64,000 bases of DNA from Candidatus Rokuibacteriota bacterium (lineage in GTDB: Bacteria > Methylomirabilota > Methylomirabilia > Rokubacteriales > CSP1-6). The position numbers were made by a program, and so were the translations under genes. Positions within the stretch are counted from its first letter, which is position 1. The number at the start of each line of letters is the position of its first letter. The notes under the pieces are model-generated. The model saw nothing but the letters and a program-made list of their open reading frames with translations. It did no database searches and was not told the DNA's origin. Positions 26,315 to 33,803 of this stretch are shown here, piece by piece. Location of the stretch: NCBI GenBank assembly GCA_003220535.1, contig QHSU01000080.1, positions 1 to 64,000 on the forward strand, in the 5' to 3' direction.

Positions 26315-27985
26315 ATGCACATTCTCGTCCTGTCACCGCGCCTCACAGAGAGTCGTCGCGCCGCATTCCGCGCTCTGACGGGGGAGCTCGGCGAGCCCCG
26401 GTTCGTCGTCCCGGGCGAGCCGCCCCCGGACGTCGCCGAGTGCGAGGCGATCGTCGTGGACGGTCCGCAGCCGGCCCAGCCTCGGCAGTTCCTCGGGGCG
26501 ATCCGGGCGGTCGTCGAGCGAGGTGCGGCGCTGGTGGCGATCGGGGGCGCCCCGGCCGAGCGCGACGGGTTCTGGGCCGATCTGCTGGGCGCCGTGGCCG
26601 GCCCGGAGCCGCCTCCCGGGGAGTACTACGCGCGGGTCACCGAGGCGCACTCGCACATCTCCGCCCGCGTCACGCGCGAGTTCGCCGTGGTCGATGGGTT
26701 CGTGCCCCTCATTCCGCTCGCGGACGGCAAGGTCATCGTCGACGTGAGCGTCGCGCTCCGCGACTTCGCCGCGGTCGTGGAGACCTCGCGCGGCGCCGGC
26801 CGCGTGGTCGCGTGCGGCCTCGGGAACACGGACGCGGCGCTCCGCACGCCCGAGATCGCTCAGCTCCTCGCGCGGGCGCTGCGCCCGGATCTGCACTGCT
26901 GCGGGCGGAACATCGGCGTGGCGATCGTGGGATACGGGCCGCTCGGCGGCATGGGCTATCACCACGGCCTGGGTGTGACGGGGACCGAGGGGCTCGAGCT
27001 GGTCGCCGTCGTCGATCCGAACGTCGAGCGTCGGAAGGCGGCGGAGACGGACTTTCCGGGCGTGCGGACGTACGCGTCGGTGAGCGAGCTGGTCAGTGAC
27101 GACGACGTCGAGGTGGCGCTGGTGGCGACGCCGCCCGCCCATCACGTGGCGCTGACCTTGACGCTCTTGCGCGCGGGAAAGCACGTGGCCTGCGAGAAGC
27201 CGCTCTGCCTGACCGTCGCCGAGGCCGACCAGATCATCGGGACGGCGACGGCGAGCCGGCGCATGCTGACCGTCCACCAGAATCGCAGATGGGATCCCGA
27301 CTTCGTGGCCCTGCGGCGCGCCGTCGCCGCCGGGCTCCTCGGCGAGATCTTCAACGTCGAGACCTTCGTGGGCGGCTACGCGCATCCCTGCCGGACGTGG
27401 CACTCGGACACCGCGGTCTCCGGTGGCGCCGGCTACGACTGGGGCTCGCACCACGTCGACTGGGTGCTCCAGCTCCTCGCGGGCATGCCGCGGGTCGTGC
27501 AGGCGCACGGGCACAAGCGCGTCTGGCACGACGTCACCAATCTCGACCAGATCCGCGTCCGCATGACCTGGCCCGACGGCCGCGAAGCCGAGTTCCTGCA
27601 GAGCGACATCGCCGCCGTCCGCCGTCCCAAGTTCTATGTGCAGGGGACGGCCGGCACCCTCGTCGGCTCCTACCGCACGATCACCCTCGAGGCGATCGAG
27701 CCGGGCCGCGGCTACGTGGCCACGCAGGCCCACCATGCGGAGGCGCCCGCCGAGCTCTTGCTCGCGCGGTACGAGAGCGGCTACGGGATCAGCGAGACGC
27801 GTCTGCCGCCGGCGCTCGAGCAGCCCTTTGCCTTCCATCGGAACCTCGCCGACCACCTGCACCTCGGCGAGCCGCTGGCCGTCACGCCGGCGTCGGTCCG
27901 ACGCGTCATCGGCGTGCTCGAGGCCGCGCAGCGGTCGAGCACGCGCGGTGGCGCGCCCGTGGTGATCGAGGGCGAGGCGAGCTGA
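26315..27985 (+). CDS. ThuA-like domain fused to Gfo/Idh/MocA oxidoreductase
   Basis: A 556-residue fusion. Residues 1-190 resemble the ThuA/glutamine-amidotransferase-like flavodoxin fold (MHILVLSPRLTESRR, then GAALVAIGGAPAERDGFWADLLGA and GRVVACGLGNTD). From about residue 203 a Gfo/Idh/MocA domain follows, with the Rossmann motif VGYGPLGGMG, the signature CEKPLCLT and the substrate-side motif GGAGYDWGSHHVDW. NAD(P)-dependent sugar or inositol oxidation is the known role of the second part; ThuA-type domains occur in trehalose/disaccharide catabolism, sometimes as separate subunits. A second Gfo/Idh gene and a GT4 gene follow immediately. Confidence 0.85.
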   Translation: MHILVLSPRLTESRRAAFRALTGELGEPRFVVPGEPPPDVAECEAIVVDGPQPAQPRQFLGAIRAVVERGAALVAIGGAPAERDGFWADLLGAVAGPEPPPGEYYARVTEAHSHISARVTREFAVVDGFVPLIPLADGKVIVDVSVALRDFAAVVETSRGAGRVVACGLGNTDAALRTPEIAQLLARALRPDLHCCGRNIGVAIVGYGPLGGMGYHHGLGVTGTEGLELVAVVDPNVERRKAAETDFPGVRTYASVSELVSDDDVEVALVATPPAHHVALTLTLLRAGKHVACEKPLCLTVAEADQIIGTATASRRMLTVHQNRRWDPDFVALRRAVAAGLLGEIFNVETFVGGYAHPCRTWHSDTAVSGGAGYDWGSHHVDWVLQLLAGMPRVVQAHGHKRVWHDVTNLDQIRVRMTWPDGREAEFLQSDIAAVRRPKFYVQGTAGTLVGSYRTITLEAIEPGRGYVATQAHHAEAPAELLLARYESGYGISETRLPPALEQPFAFHRNLADHLHLGEPLAVTPASVRRVIGVLEAAQRSSTRGGAPVVIEGEAS

Positions 27986-27987
27986 TC

Positions 27988-28974
27988 GTGGGGGCGGCGC
28001 CGTCCCTCGGTTGGGGTGTCATCGGCGCCACCTCGCAGGTCGCGCAGAAGGCGGTGCTGCCGGCGATCGCCGCGACCAGCGGAGCGCGGCTCGTCGCGGT
28101 GGCAAGCGAGCGTGCGGCCGCCGGCTCCGCGCTCCGTTTCGGCGCCGCGCGCGCCTACCGTGGCTACGCCGACCTGCTCGATGATCCCGAGGTCGAGGCG
28201 GTCTACATCCCGCTGCCGAACAGCCTGCACCGGGAGTGGGTGGAGCGCGCCGCCGCCGCCGGCAAGCACGTGCTCTGCGAAAAGCCGCTGGCGCCCACGG
28301 CCGCCGACGCGGAGGCGATGGTGGCGACGTGCGCGATCGCCGGCGTGACGCTTCTCGAGGCCTACATGACGCCGTTCCATCCCCGGGCGAAGGCCATCGA
28401 GGCGCTCGTCGCGTCCGGACGCCTGGGTGCCCTGCGGTTCGCCCGGGCTGTCTTCACCGGCACGCTCGATCGCCCGGACGATCATCGCTGGCGGCCCGAG
28501 ATGGGCGGCGGGGCGCTGCTGGATGTCGGCATCTACTGTATCGCGCCGCTCCTCGTGGCGGCGGGCGCCCCGCCCGCGCGCGTCGAGGCAGCGGCGTGGC
28601 TGGCGGAATCGGGTGTCGACGCCTCCTTCTCGGGCTGGCTGGACTGGGGCGACGGGCTCACGGCGGCGATCGAATGTTCCTTCGACGCCCCGGAGCGGCA
28701 GCTCCTCGAGATCGTCGGGACCCAAGGCGCGGTGCTCGTCGATCGCGCGCACACCCCCGGACCCGATGACGTGGCGTTCAGCCTTCGGCACCGCGACGGT
28801 CGTGTCGAAGAGATCGTCACGGGTGGCGCGGATCCCTACCGGGCGATGATCGAGCACTTCCAGGCCGTCGTGCGCGGCGAGACCGCGCCGCGCCGATCGG
28901 GCGCGACGTCGGTCATGCTGCTCACGGTCCTCGAGCGTCTTCGCGAGGCGGCTGCGCTCGCCCCCATCTCATGA
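27988..28974 (+). CDS. Gfo/Idh/MocA-family oxidoreductase
   Basis: A 328-residue sugar-dehydrogenase-type protein starting at a GTG two bases after the previous stop. Features are the NAD(P) Rossmann strand WGVIGATSQVAQKAVLPAI, the signature LCEKPLAPTAADAE (about 91-104), LLEAYMTPFHP and MGGGALLDVGIYC for the catalytic face. It resembles the branch acting on aldoses or dihydrodiols. A much longer open frame exists upstream but overlaps the preceding gene in a different frame and is rejected. The ATGA overlap with the downstream glycosyltransferase shows translational coupling. Confidence 0.88.
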   Translation: MGAAPSLGWGVIGATSQVAQKAVLPAIAATSGARLVAVASERAAAGSALRFGAARAYRGYADLLDDPEVEAVYIPLPNSLHREWVERAAAAGKHVLCEKPLAPTAADAEAMVATCAIAGVTLLEAYMTPFHPRAKAIEALVASGRLGALRFARAVFTGTLDRPDDHRWRPEMGGGALLDVGIYCIAPLLVAAGAPPARVEAAAWLAESGVDASFSGWLDWGDGLTAAIECSFDAPERQLLEIVGTQGAVLVDRAHTPGPDDVAFSLRHRDGRVEEIVTGGADPYRAMIEHFQAVVRGETAPRRSGATSVMLLTVLERLREAAALAPIS

Positions 28975-30251
28975 AGCGGATCGGGGTCATCTCCGTCCAC
29001 ACGTGTCCCCTCGCCGCGCTCGGTGGCAAGGAAACCGGGGGCATGAACGTGTACGTCCGGGAGGTCGCGCGTCACCTGGGCCAGCTCGGGCTCGAGGTCG
29101 ACGTCTTCACGCGCAGCCAGACCCCCGACGTTCCGACGGTCGTCGCGCTCGGCCCCGGCGCGCGCGTGCTTCACATCGAGGCCGGTCCGCGCCGCCCGGT
29201 GCCCCCGGCCGAGATCGTGGCCGACCTGGACCAGTTCACCGACGGCGTCGTGGCGTTTCAACGTTGCACCGGCGCCGAGTACGCGCTCTTCCACGGTCAT
29301 TACTGGCTGTCGGGCCTGGTGGCCGTCGAGCTCGCCAGCCGCTTTCACGGCGTACCCGTCGTCCAGATGTTCCACACGCTGGGCGTCGTGAAGAATGCGC
29401 TGGCCGACAGCCCGAGTGACTGGGTCCCTCAGGTGCGTCTCGACGCCGAGGCGAGGGTTGCGGCGCTAGCCGACCGCATCGTGGCCGCGACGCCGCTCGA
29501 GCGTGCGGAGCTCGCCTGGTACTGCGGCGCAGACGTCGACCGCGTGCGTACCATTCCCTGCGGGGTCGACGTCGGTCTGTTCAGCCCGGGCAGCGCGGCC
29601 GCGGCGCGGGCGTGGCTGGGACTCGACGCCCAATGGGTTCTGCTCTTCGTCGGCCGTCCGGCGCCCATCAAGGGCCTCGAGGTGCTCTTGCAGGCCCTGG
29701 CACGTCTGAAGGCGGACGGGTTCGGTCGGGCCGATCTGCGCCTGGTGATCGTCGGCGGAGACCCGGACGTGGGACGCGATGACGAGCGCGCACGATTCCG
29801 CGCGCTGGCCGACGCGCTGGGCGTTGGCGCCTGGGTCGAGTTCAGGGGGCCGGAACCTCAGCCCACGCTTCCGGAGTACTACCGCGCCGCCGATCTCTGC
29901 CTCGTCCCGTCGCATCACGAGTCGTTCGGGATGGCCGCGCTCGAAGCCATGGCGTGCGGCGCCGCCGTCGTCGCGTCCCGTGTGGGCGGGCTGGCCACGA
30001 CGATTCAGGACGGCGTCACCGGCGTCCTCGTCCCTCCGCGCGACGAGGCCGCGCTCGCCTCGGCGATTGCATCGCTGCTCGCCGACGCGTCGCGGCGGCG
30101 CACGCTCGGCCGTCTCGCCGCCCGATGGGCGCAGAGCTTCGCCTGGCCGTCGGTGGCGCGGGCGCTGATCGATCTTTACGACGAGCTGGTCCCCGACCTA
30201 CGCCGGACGCCACCGGTGCCGGTCAGCGTCAACTGCTCGATGGCGCTCTGA
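28971..30251 (+). CDS. Glycosyltransferase family 4 (GT-B fold, MshA/sucrose-phosphate-synthase-like)
   Basis: A 426-residue retaining GT-B glycosyltransferase. The N-terminal domain has the acceptor loop GGKETGGMNVYVREVARHL as in MshA and sucrose-phosphate synthases. The C-terminal domain has FVGRPAPIKGLEVLLQAL and the nucleotide-sugar E-x7-E motif HESFGMAALEAMACG. It transfers a sugar from a nucleotide donor to a small acceptor such as an inositol phosphate or hexose phosphate; which is unknown. Being coupled to two Gfo/Idh/MocA genes suggests that the cluster makes or remodels a specific sugar or polyol. Confidence 0.88.
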   Translation: MKRIGVISVHTCPLAALGGKETGGMNVYVREVARHLGQLGLEVDVFTRSQTPDVPTVVALGPGARVLHIEAGPRRPVPPAEIVADLDQFTDGVVAFQRCTGAEYALFHGHYWLSGLVAVELASRFHGVPVVQMFHTLGVVKNALADSPSDWVPQVRLDAEARVAALADRIVAATPLERAELAWYCGADVDRVRTIPCGVDVGLFSPGSAAAARAWLGLDAQWVLLFVGRPAPIKGLEVLLQALARLKADGFGRADLRLVIVGGDPDVGRDDERARFRALADALGVGAWVEFRGPEPQPTLPEYYRAADLCLVPSHHESFGMAALEAMACGAAVVASRVGGLATTIQDGVTGVLVPPRDEAALASAIASLLADASRRRTLGRLAARWAQSFAWPSVARALIDLYDELVPDLRRTPPVPVSVNCSMAL

Positions 30252-30254
30252 TTC

Positions 30255-30824
30255 ATGGCCCCTCCGGCCTCTGCTCGAGGCCGGCGCCGAGACTGGCTCG
30301 GCACACCTCGCCTGTGGACGCGAATTGTGATTGGAAGCGCGAGGCACCTGGTGGTTCTCCTCGGTATCGCCACCGTTCTCGCCGCGTGCTCGAGTGTTTC
30401 CGGGCGGGCTCCGGTGAGTGACCGCTCGACCGATGGGCATCGCGGCCAGAGCGTCGTCGACATCGCGCGGAAGCACGTCGGCGCCCCCTATCGATGGGGC
30501 GGGACGAGTCCCTCGGGCTTCGACTGTTCGGGGTTCGTTCGGTATGTGTATGCGCAAGTCGGAGTCTCGCTTCCGCACAACGCCGCGAAGCAGTACGGGC
30601 TCGGCACGCCGGTCTCCCGCGACAGCCTCGAGCCGGGCGACCTGGTCTTCTTCGATCGCCTCCGTCACAACGGGATCTACGTCGGCGACGGTCGCTTCAT
30701 CCACGCTCGACAGACGGGCAAGCGCGTGGGCATCGCGAGCCTCGACGATGAGTGGTACGCCGCGCACTGGGCCGGCGCGCGCCGGCTCGAGCCACCCCCG
30801 CAGAGCGTCGACCGCGAGGACTGA
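30255..30824 (+). CDS. NlpC/P60-family (C40) endopeptidase lipoprotein
   Basis: A 189-residue cell-wall endopeptidase. A basic N-terminus and hydrophobic stretch end in the lipobox L-A-A-C (Cys45). The C40 domain has the nucleophile Cys91 in FDCSGFVRYVYAQ, His138 in RHNGIYVGDG and His150 in FIHARQTG. It cleaves D-Glu to diaminopimelate-type bonds in peptide stems. The N-region is long; a GTG at residue 25 would give a more usual lipoprotein signal, so the start is uncertain. It follows the GT4 gene by three bases and ends the operon before a strong hairpin. Confidence 0.88.
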   Translation: MAPPASARGRRRDWLGTPRLWTRIVIGSARHLVVLLGIATVLAACSSVSGRAPVSDRSTDGHRGQSVVDIARKHVGAPYRWGGTSPSGFDCSGFVRYVYAQVGVSLPHNAAKQYGLGTPVSRDSLEPGDLVFFDRLRHNGIYVGDGRFIHARQTGKRVGIASLDDEWYAAHWAGARRLEPPPQSVDRED

Positions 30825-30949
30825 CGAACCCGTACTCCTCAGCGACCGAAAACGCACGAAGAGGACGCCGGCAAGTCGGGGGAGTTCGAGCGCCGGCTAT
30901 GCCGGCGCTCCGATCGATCATTCAACCGCCGCGGGAGCCCGGTGGGGGG

Positions 30950-30981
30950 CATCGGGGGGAGCGCCGCCGCTCCCCCCGATG
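30950..30981. terminator. G-rich/C-rich hairpin between convergent genes (element A)
   Basis: A 14-base-pair perfect stem (30950-30963 with 30968-30981; core ATCGGGGGGAGCG / CGCTCCCCCCGAT) with a 4-base loop. It is preceded by GGTGGGGGG and followed by TTCAATTTA. It abuts the stop of the VOC gene and lies downstream of the NlpC/P60 gene, so it fits a bidirectional transcript end. The whole block resembles element B at 45.27 kb. Confidence 0.65.
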
Positions 30982-30982
30982 T

Positions 30983-31357
30983 TCAATTTAATTGCATGAT
31001 CTGCAGGATGTTGCCGTCGGGGTCGGCGAAGGTCGCGACCCACCCGCCCCAGTCCTCTCGTGCGGGCGCCCGGGTGAACACCACCCCGGCGCGGGTCAGG
31101 CGCTCGTGCGCGGCGCGGATGTCGGCGACCGTCAGGTTGACCATGATCCGCAAGGGCTCGCGGCTCGCGCCGCGGACCTGGTCGTGGACGCCCACGCTCA
31201 ATCGCACCCCGCTCCAGTCGAAGTTGACGAAGTCAGGCTTGGCGGAGCGTGGCGCGAGCCCGAGCGCGTCCTGATAGAAGCGCGCCATCGCCGGGAAGCG
31301 TTCGGCCTCCGTCCAGATGAGCACACCGGCCAGCCCCTCGATCGGTCCTGCCGTCAT
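30983..31357 (-). CDS. VOC-superfamily (glyoxalase/bleomycin-resistance-like) protein
   Basis: A 124-residue vicinal-oxygen-chelate protein made of two beta-alpha-beta-beta-beta modules. The N-terminal module runs through FYQDALGLAPRSAKPDFVNFD, and the C-terminal one ends with the common motif VATFADPDGNILQIMQ. It could be a dioxygenase, isomerase or drug-binding protein; metal ligands are not certain enough to choose. The start at 31357 follows TGAGGAGGCG on the minus strand; a longer frame upstream lacks such a site. It diverges from the alpha/beta hydrolase at 31.5 kb. Confidence 0.8.
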   Translation of the reverse strand: MTAGPIEGLAGVLIWTEAERFPAMARFYQDALGLAPRSAKPDFVNFDWSGVRLSVGVHDQVRGASREPLRIMVNLTVADIRAAHERLTRAGVVFTRAPAREDWGGWVATFADPDGNILQIMQLN

Positions 31358-31506
31358 CGGCGCCTCCTCACTCCCGCGCTTGCCCCACTGATTGTATCCG
31401 GCGGCAGTCGAGAGCCTCTTCTCCAACGGGGCGTCGAGAGAAGCCGGGTGTCCCCATTCCGCGCGCCCGGAGCCCCCGTCTTCCGACAAATGCTACGATT
31501 GCGCCC

Positions 31507-32394
31507 ATGACAGAGCCAGCCGGGTCCTTCGTGGCGCCGCCGGTCGAGCGACACATCGAAGTGGCACCAGGTGTCGCGTTGCACGTCGAGCAGAGGAGTG
31601 GCGATCGAGCGGCCGCGCCCTTCGTGCTGGTCCACGGGCTCGCCTCCAACGTCCGACTCTGGGACGGCGTGGCCGAGCACCTCCACGCCCTGGGCCACAC
31701 GGTGATCGCGATCGATCAGCGCGGCCACGGCCGCTCCGACGCACCGGCCAGCGGCTACGACCTCGACACCGCCGTGGCCGACCTTCTTGCGCTGATCGGC
31801 GCGCTCGAGCTCGAGCGTCCGGTCCTCGCCGGCCAGTCCTGGGGCGGCAACGTGGTGCTGGAGCTGGCCTGGCGCCACCCGGAAGCCGTCCGCGGCATCG
31901 CCTGCGTCGACGGCGGCGTCATCGAGCTGTCCCAGTCGTATCCCTCGTGGGAGGAATGTCTCTCGAAGCTGACCCCGCCGGCGCTCGACCATCTCACGCT
32001 GCCCGAGCTGGAGAGCCGGATCCGCAAGGGCGTGCCCCACTTCACCGATCGCGCCATCGCGGCCTACCTGCACTGCTTCCGCACCCGCGCCGACGGCACT
32101 ATCGAGGCCCGTCTCGCGCGAAGCCGGCACCTCTCGATCCTGAGGTCGCTCTGGGAGCATCGCCCCACGATGCGCTGGGCGACGCTGAAAACGCCGACGC
32201 TCCTGCTCCTGGCCGATGCCGGAGACCAGACGAGGACCGCGGCCAAGCGACGCGCCGAGGCGGCCGCGCTCGCGGCCGGAGGCAAGCTGCGCTCGATCTG
32301 GTTCTCGCCGGGCCACCACGACCTGCACCTGGAGTTCCCGGGGCGAGTCGGCGAGCTGCTCGCCGGGGCGGTGAGTGAGGGATTCTTCGCGTGA
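31507..32394 (+). CDS. Alpha/beta hydrolase
   Basis: A 295-residue cytoplasmic alpha/beta hydrolase. The oxyanion-hole motif FVLVHGLASN and the dienelactone-hydrolase-like DQRGHGRSD precede the nucleophile elbow G-Q-S-W-G with Ser111. The acid is probably the Asp in LLLADAGDQ and the base the His in SPGHHDLHLEFP. The likely reaction is ester, lactone or C-C bond hydrolysis; no substrate can be assigned. Its stop overlaps the GTG start of the S51-like gene (GTGA), so the two are coupled. Confidence 0.85.
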   Translation: MTEPAGSFVAPPVERHIEVAPGVALHVEQRSGDRAAAPFVLVHGLASNVRLWDGVAEHLHALGHTVIAIDQRGHGRSDAPASGYDLDTAVADLLALIGALELERPVLAGQSWGGNVVLELAWRHPEAVRGIACVDGGVIELSQSYPSWEECLSKLTPPALDHLTLPELESRIRKGVPHFTDRAIAAYLHCFRTRADGTIEARLARSRHLSILRSLWEHRPTMRWATLKTPTLLLLADAGDQTRTAAKRRAEAAALAAGGKLRSIWFSPGHHDLHLEFPGRVGELLAGAVSEGFFA

Positions 32395-33704
32395 GGTCCG
32401 GGACGCCGCGCATCCTCGCGATCATGGGGTCCGGCGAGACCGCGCCGACCATGGTCACGCCGCATCGGGAGATCGTCGCCCGGCTGGGCGACCCGGCGCC
32501 GAGGGCCGTGCTGCTCGACACGCCGTACGGCTTCCAGGAGAACGCCTCGGAGATCACCCAGCGAGCCGTCGAGTACTTCGGCCATCGCGTCCAGCTCACG
32601 ATCGAGGCGGCCGGCTTTCTCGGCCCGCTCGCGGCCGATCAAACCCAGCGCACACCGATCGCCGAGGCCGCGGCGCTCTCGCGCCTGCGCACGGCTGGCT
32701 TCGTCTTCGCGGGGCCCGGGAGCCCCTCGTATGCCCTGTCGGTCTGGCGAGGATCGCCGGTGCCGGAGGCCCTCGCCACCAAGCTCGTCGAGGGCGGCGC
32801 CGTCGTGTTCTCCAGCGCGGCGGCTCTGACGCTCGGCCGCTTCAGCGTGCCGGTGTACGAGATCTACAAGGTCGGCCAACCCGTGCACTGGCTCGACGGG
32901 CTCGATCTCATGCGTACGGCCGGGTTCGAGGGGTCGTGCGTGGTCATCCCGCACTACGACAACGCCGAGGGCGGCACGCACGACACGCGCTTCTGCTACC
33001 TGGGCGAGCGCCGACTGACGGCGATGGAGGCGATGCTCCCGGACGACGCCTGGGTGCTGGGCATCGACGAGCACACGGTGTTGACGGTCGATCTCGACGC
33101 GAAAACCGTCGTCATCTCCGGCCGCGGCGGCCTCACGGTGCGCCGGCGGGGCGCGTCGCGCGTATTTCCGGCGGGGCAGCGCCTCGGGCTCGACGCGCTG
33201 CTCGCTGCGGCTCGGGGCGACGCATCCGCCGCCGCCCGACGCGACCCCGAGCCCATTCTCGGGGCGGCGGGCTCGAGCTCGACGGGACAGGGGGAACCAG
33301 CGCCGGCGCAGCGATCGCCACTGCTCTCGGAGGTGGCACGGCTCGAGGAGGCGTTCGAGGCAGCGATCGCCGGCCGGAAAGCGTCCGAGGCGGCCGAAGC
33401 CATCCTGAACCTCGATCGGGCGATCGCCGAGTGGTCGGCCGACACCCTGCAGACCGACGACCCCGATCGCGCGCGGGCCGTTCTGTACTCGCTGGTTCAG
33501 CGGCTGGGCGAGGCGGCGGCCGGCGGCCTCCGTGATCCGAAAGAGCTCCTGGCTCCGCTGGTCGAGAGCCTCATCACGCTCCGCGGCGAGCTGCGGTCCG
33601 CCAAGGCGTGGGAACTCGCCGATCGGGTCCGCGATCGATTGATCGCGGCCCGGATCGAGCTGCGCGACACGCCCGCCGGCACCGTCTGGGAGCTACGCCA
33701 GTAG
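32391..33704 (+). CDS. S51/type-1-glutamine-amidotransferase-like protein with CysS-like C-terminal domain
   Basis: A 437-residue protein. The N-terminal half (about 7-280) resembles peptidase S51/cyanophycinase-like and class-I amidotransferase-like folds: ILAIMGSGETAPTM, FAGPGSPSYALSVWRG, then VVFSSAAALTLGRF where the nucleophile Ser is expected, and VLGIDEHTVLTVD. After a Ala/Gly/Ser linker, residues about 310-437 resemble the helical C-terminal domain of cysteinyl-tRNA synthetase, ending in ADRVRDRLIAARIELRDTP and GTVWEL. I know of no function for this combination. The start is a GTG overlapping the previous stop. An intrinsic-terminator hairpin lies 40 bases downstream. Confidence 0.8.
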   Translation: MRSGTPRILAIMGSGETAPTMVTPHREIVARLGDPAPRAVLLDTPYGFQENASEITQRAVEYFGHRVQLTIEAAGFLGPLAADQTQRTPIAEAAALSRLRTAGFVFAGPGSPSYALSVWRGSPVPEALATKLVEGGAVVFSSAAALTLGRFSVPVYEIYKVGQPVHWLDGLDLMRTAGFEGSCVVIPHYDNAEGGTHDTRFCYLGERRLTAMEAMLPDDAWVLGIDEHTVLTVDLDAKTVVISGRGGLTVRRRGASRVFPAGQRLGLDALLAAARGDASAAARRDPEPILGAAGSSSTGQGEPAPAQRSPLLSEVARLEEAFEAAIAGRKASEAAEAILNLDRAIAEWSADTLQTDDPDRARAVLYSLVQRLGEAAAGGLRDPKELLAPLVESLITLRGELRSAKAWELADRVRDRLIAARIELRDTPAGTVWELRQ

Positions 33705-33734
33705 TGGCTCGTCCGCGACCCGCGGACGCCAAGC

Positions 33735-33768
33735 AAAAAAACTGAGGGGCGGCGACGAGCCGCCCCTC
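33735..33768 (-). terminator. Intrinsic terminator of the N-acyl-amino-acid-deacylase-like gene
   Basis: A perfect 10-base-pair stem (33744-33753 with 33759-33768, GAGGGGCGGC / GCCGCCCCTC) with a 5-base loop. On the minus strand it is followed two bases later by seven T residues. It lies 36 bases past the stop of the minus-strand gene at 33804 and may also end the converging plus-strand transcript. Confidence 0.85.
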
Positions 33769-33803
33769 TCGACTTCCCTGGGAAATCCGACCGACTCTTC
33801 CGG

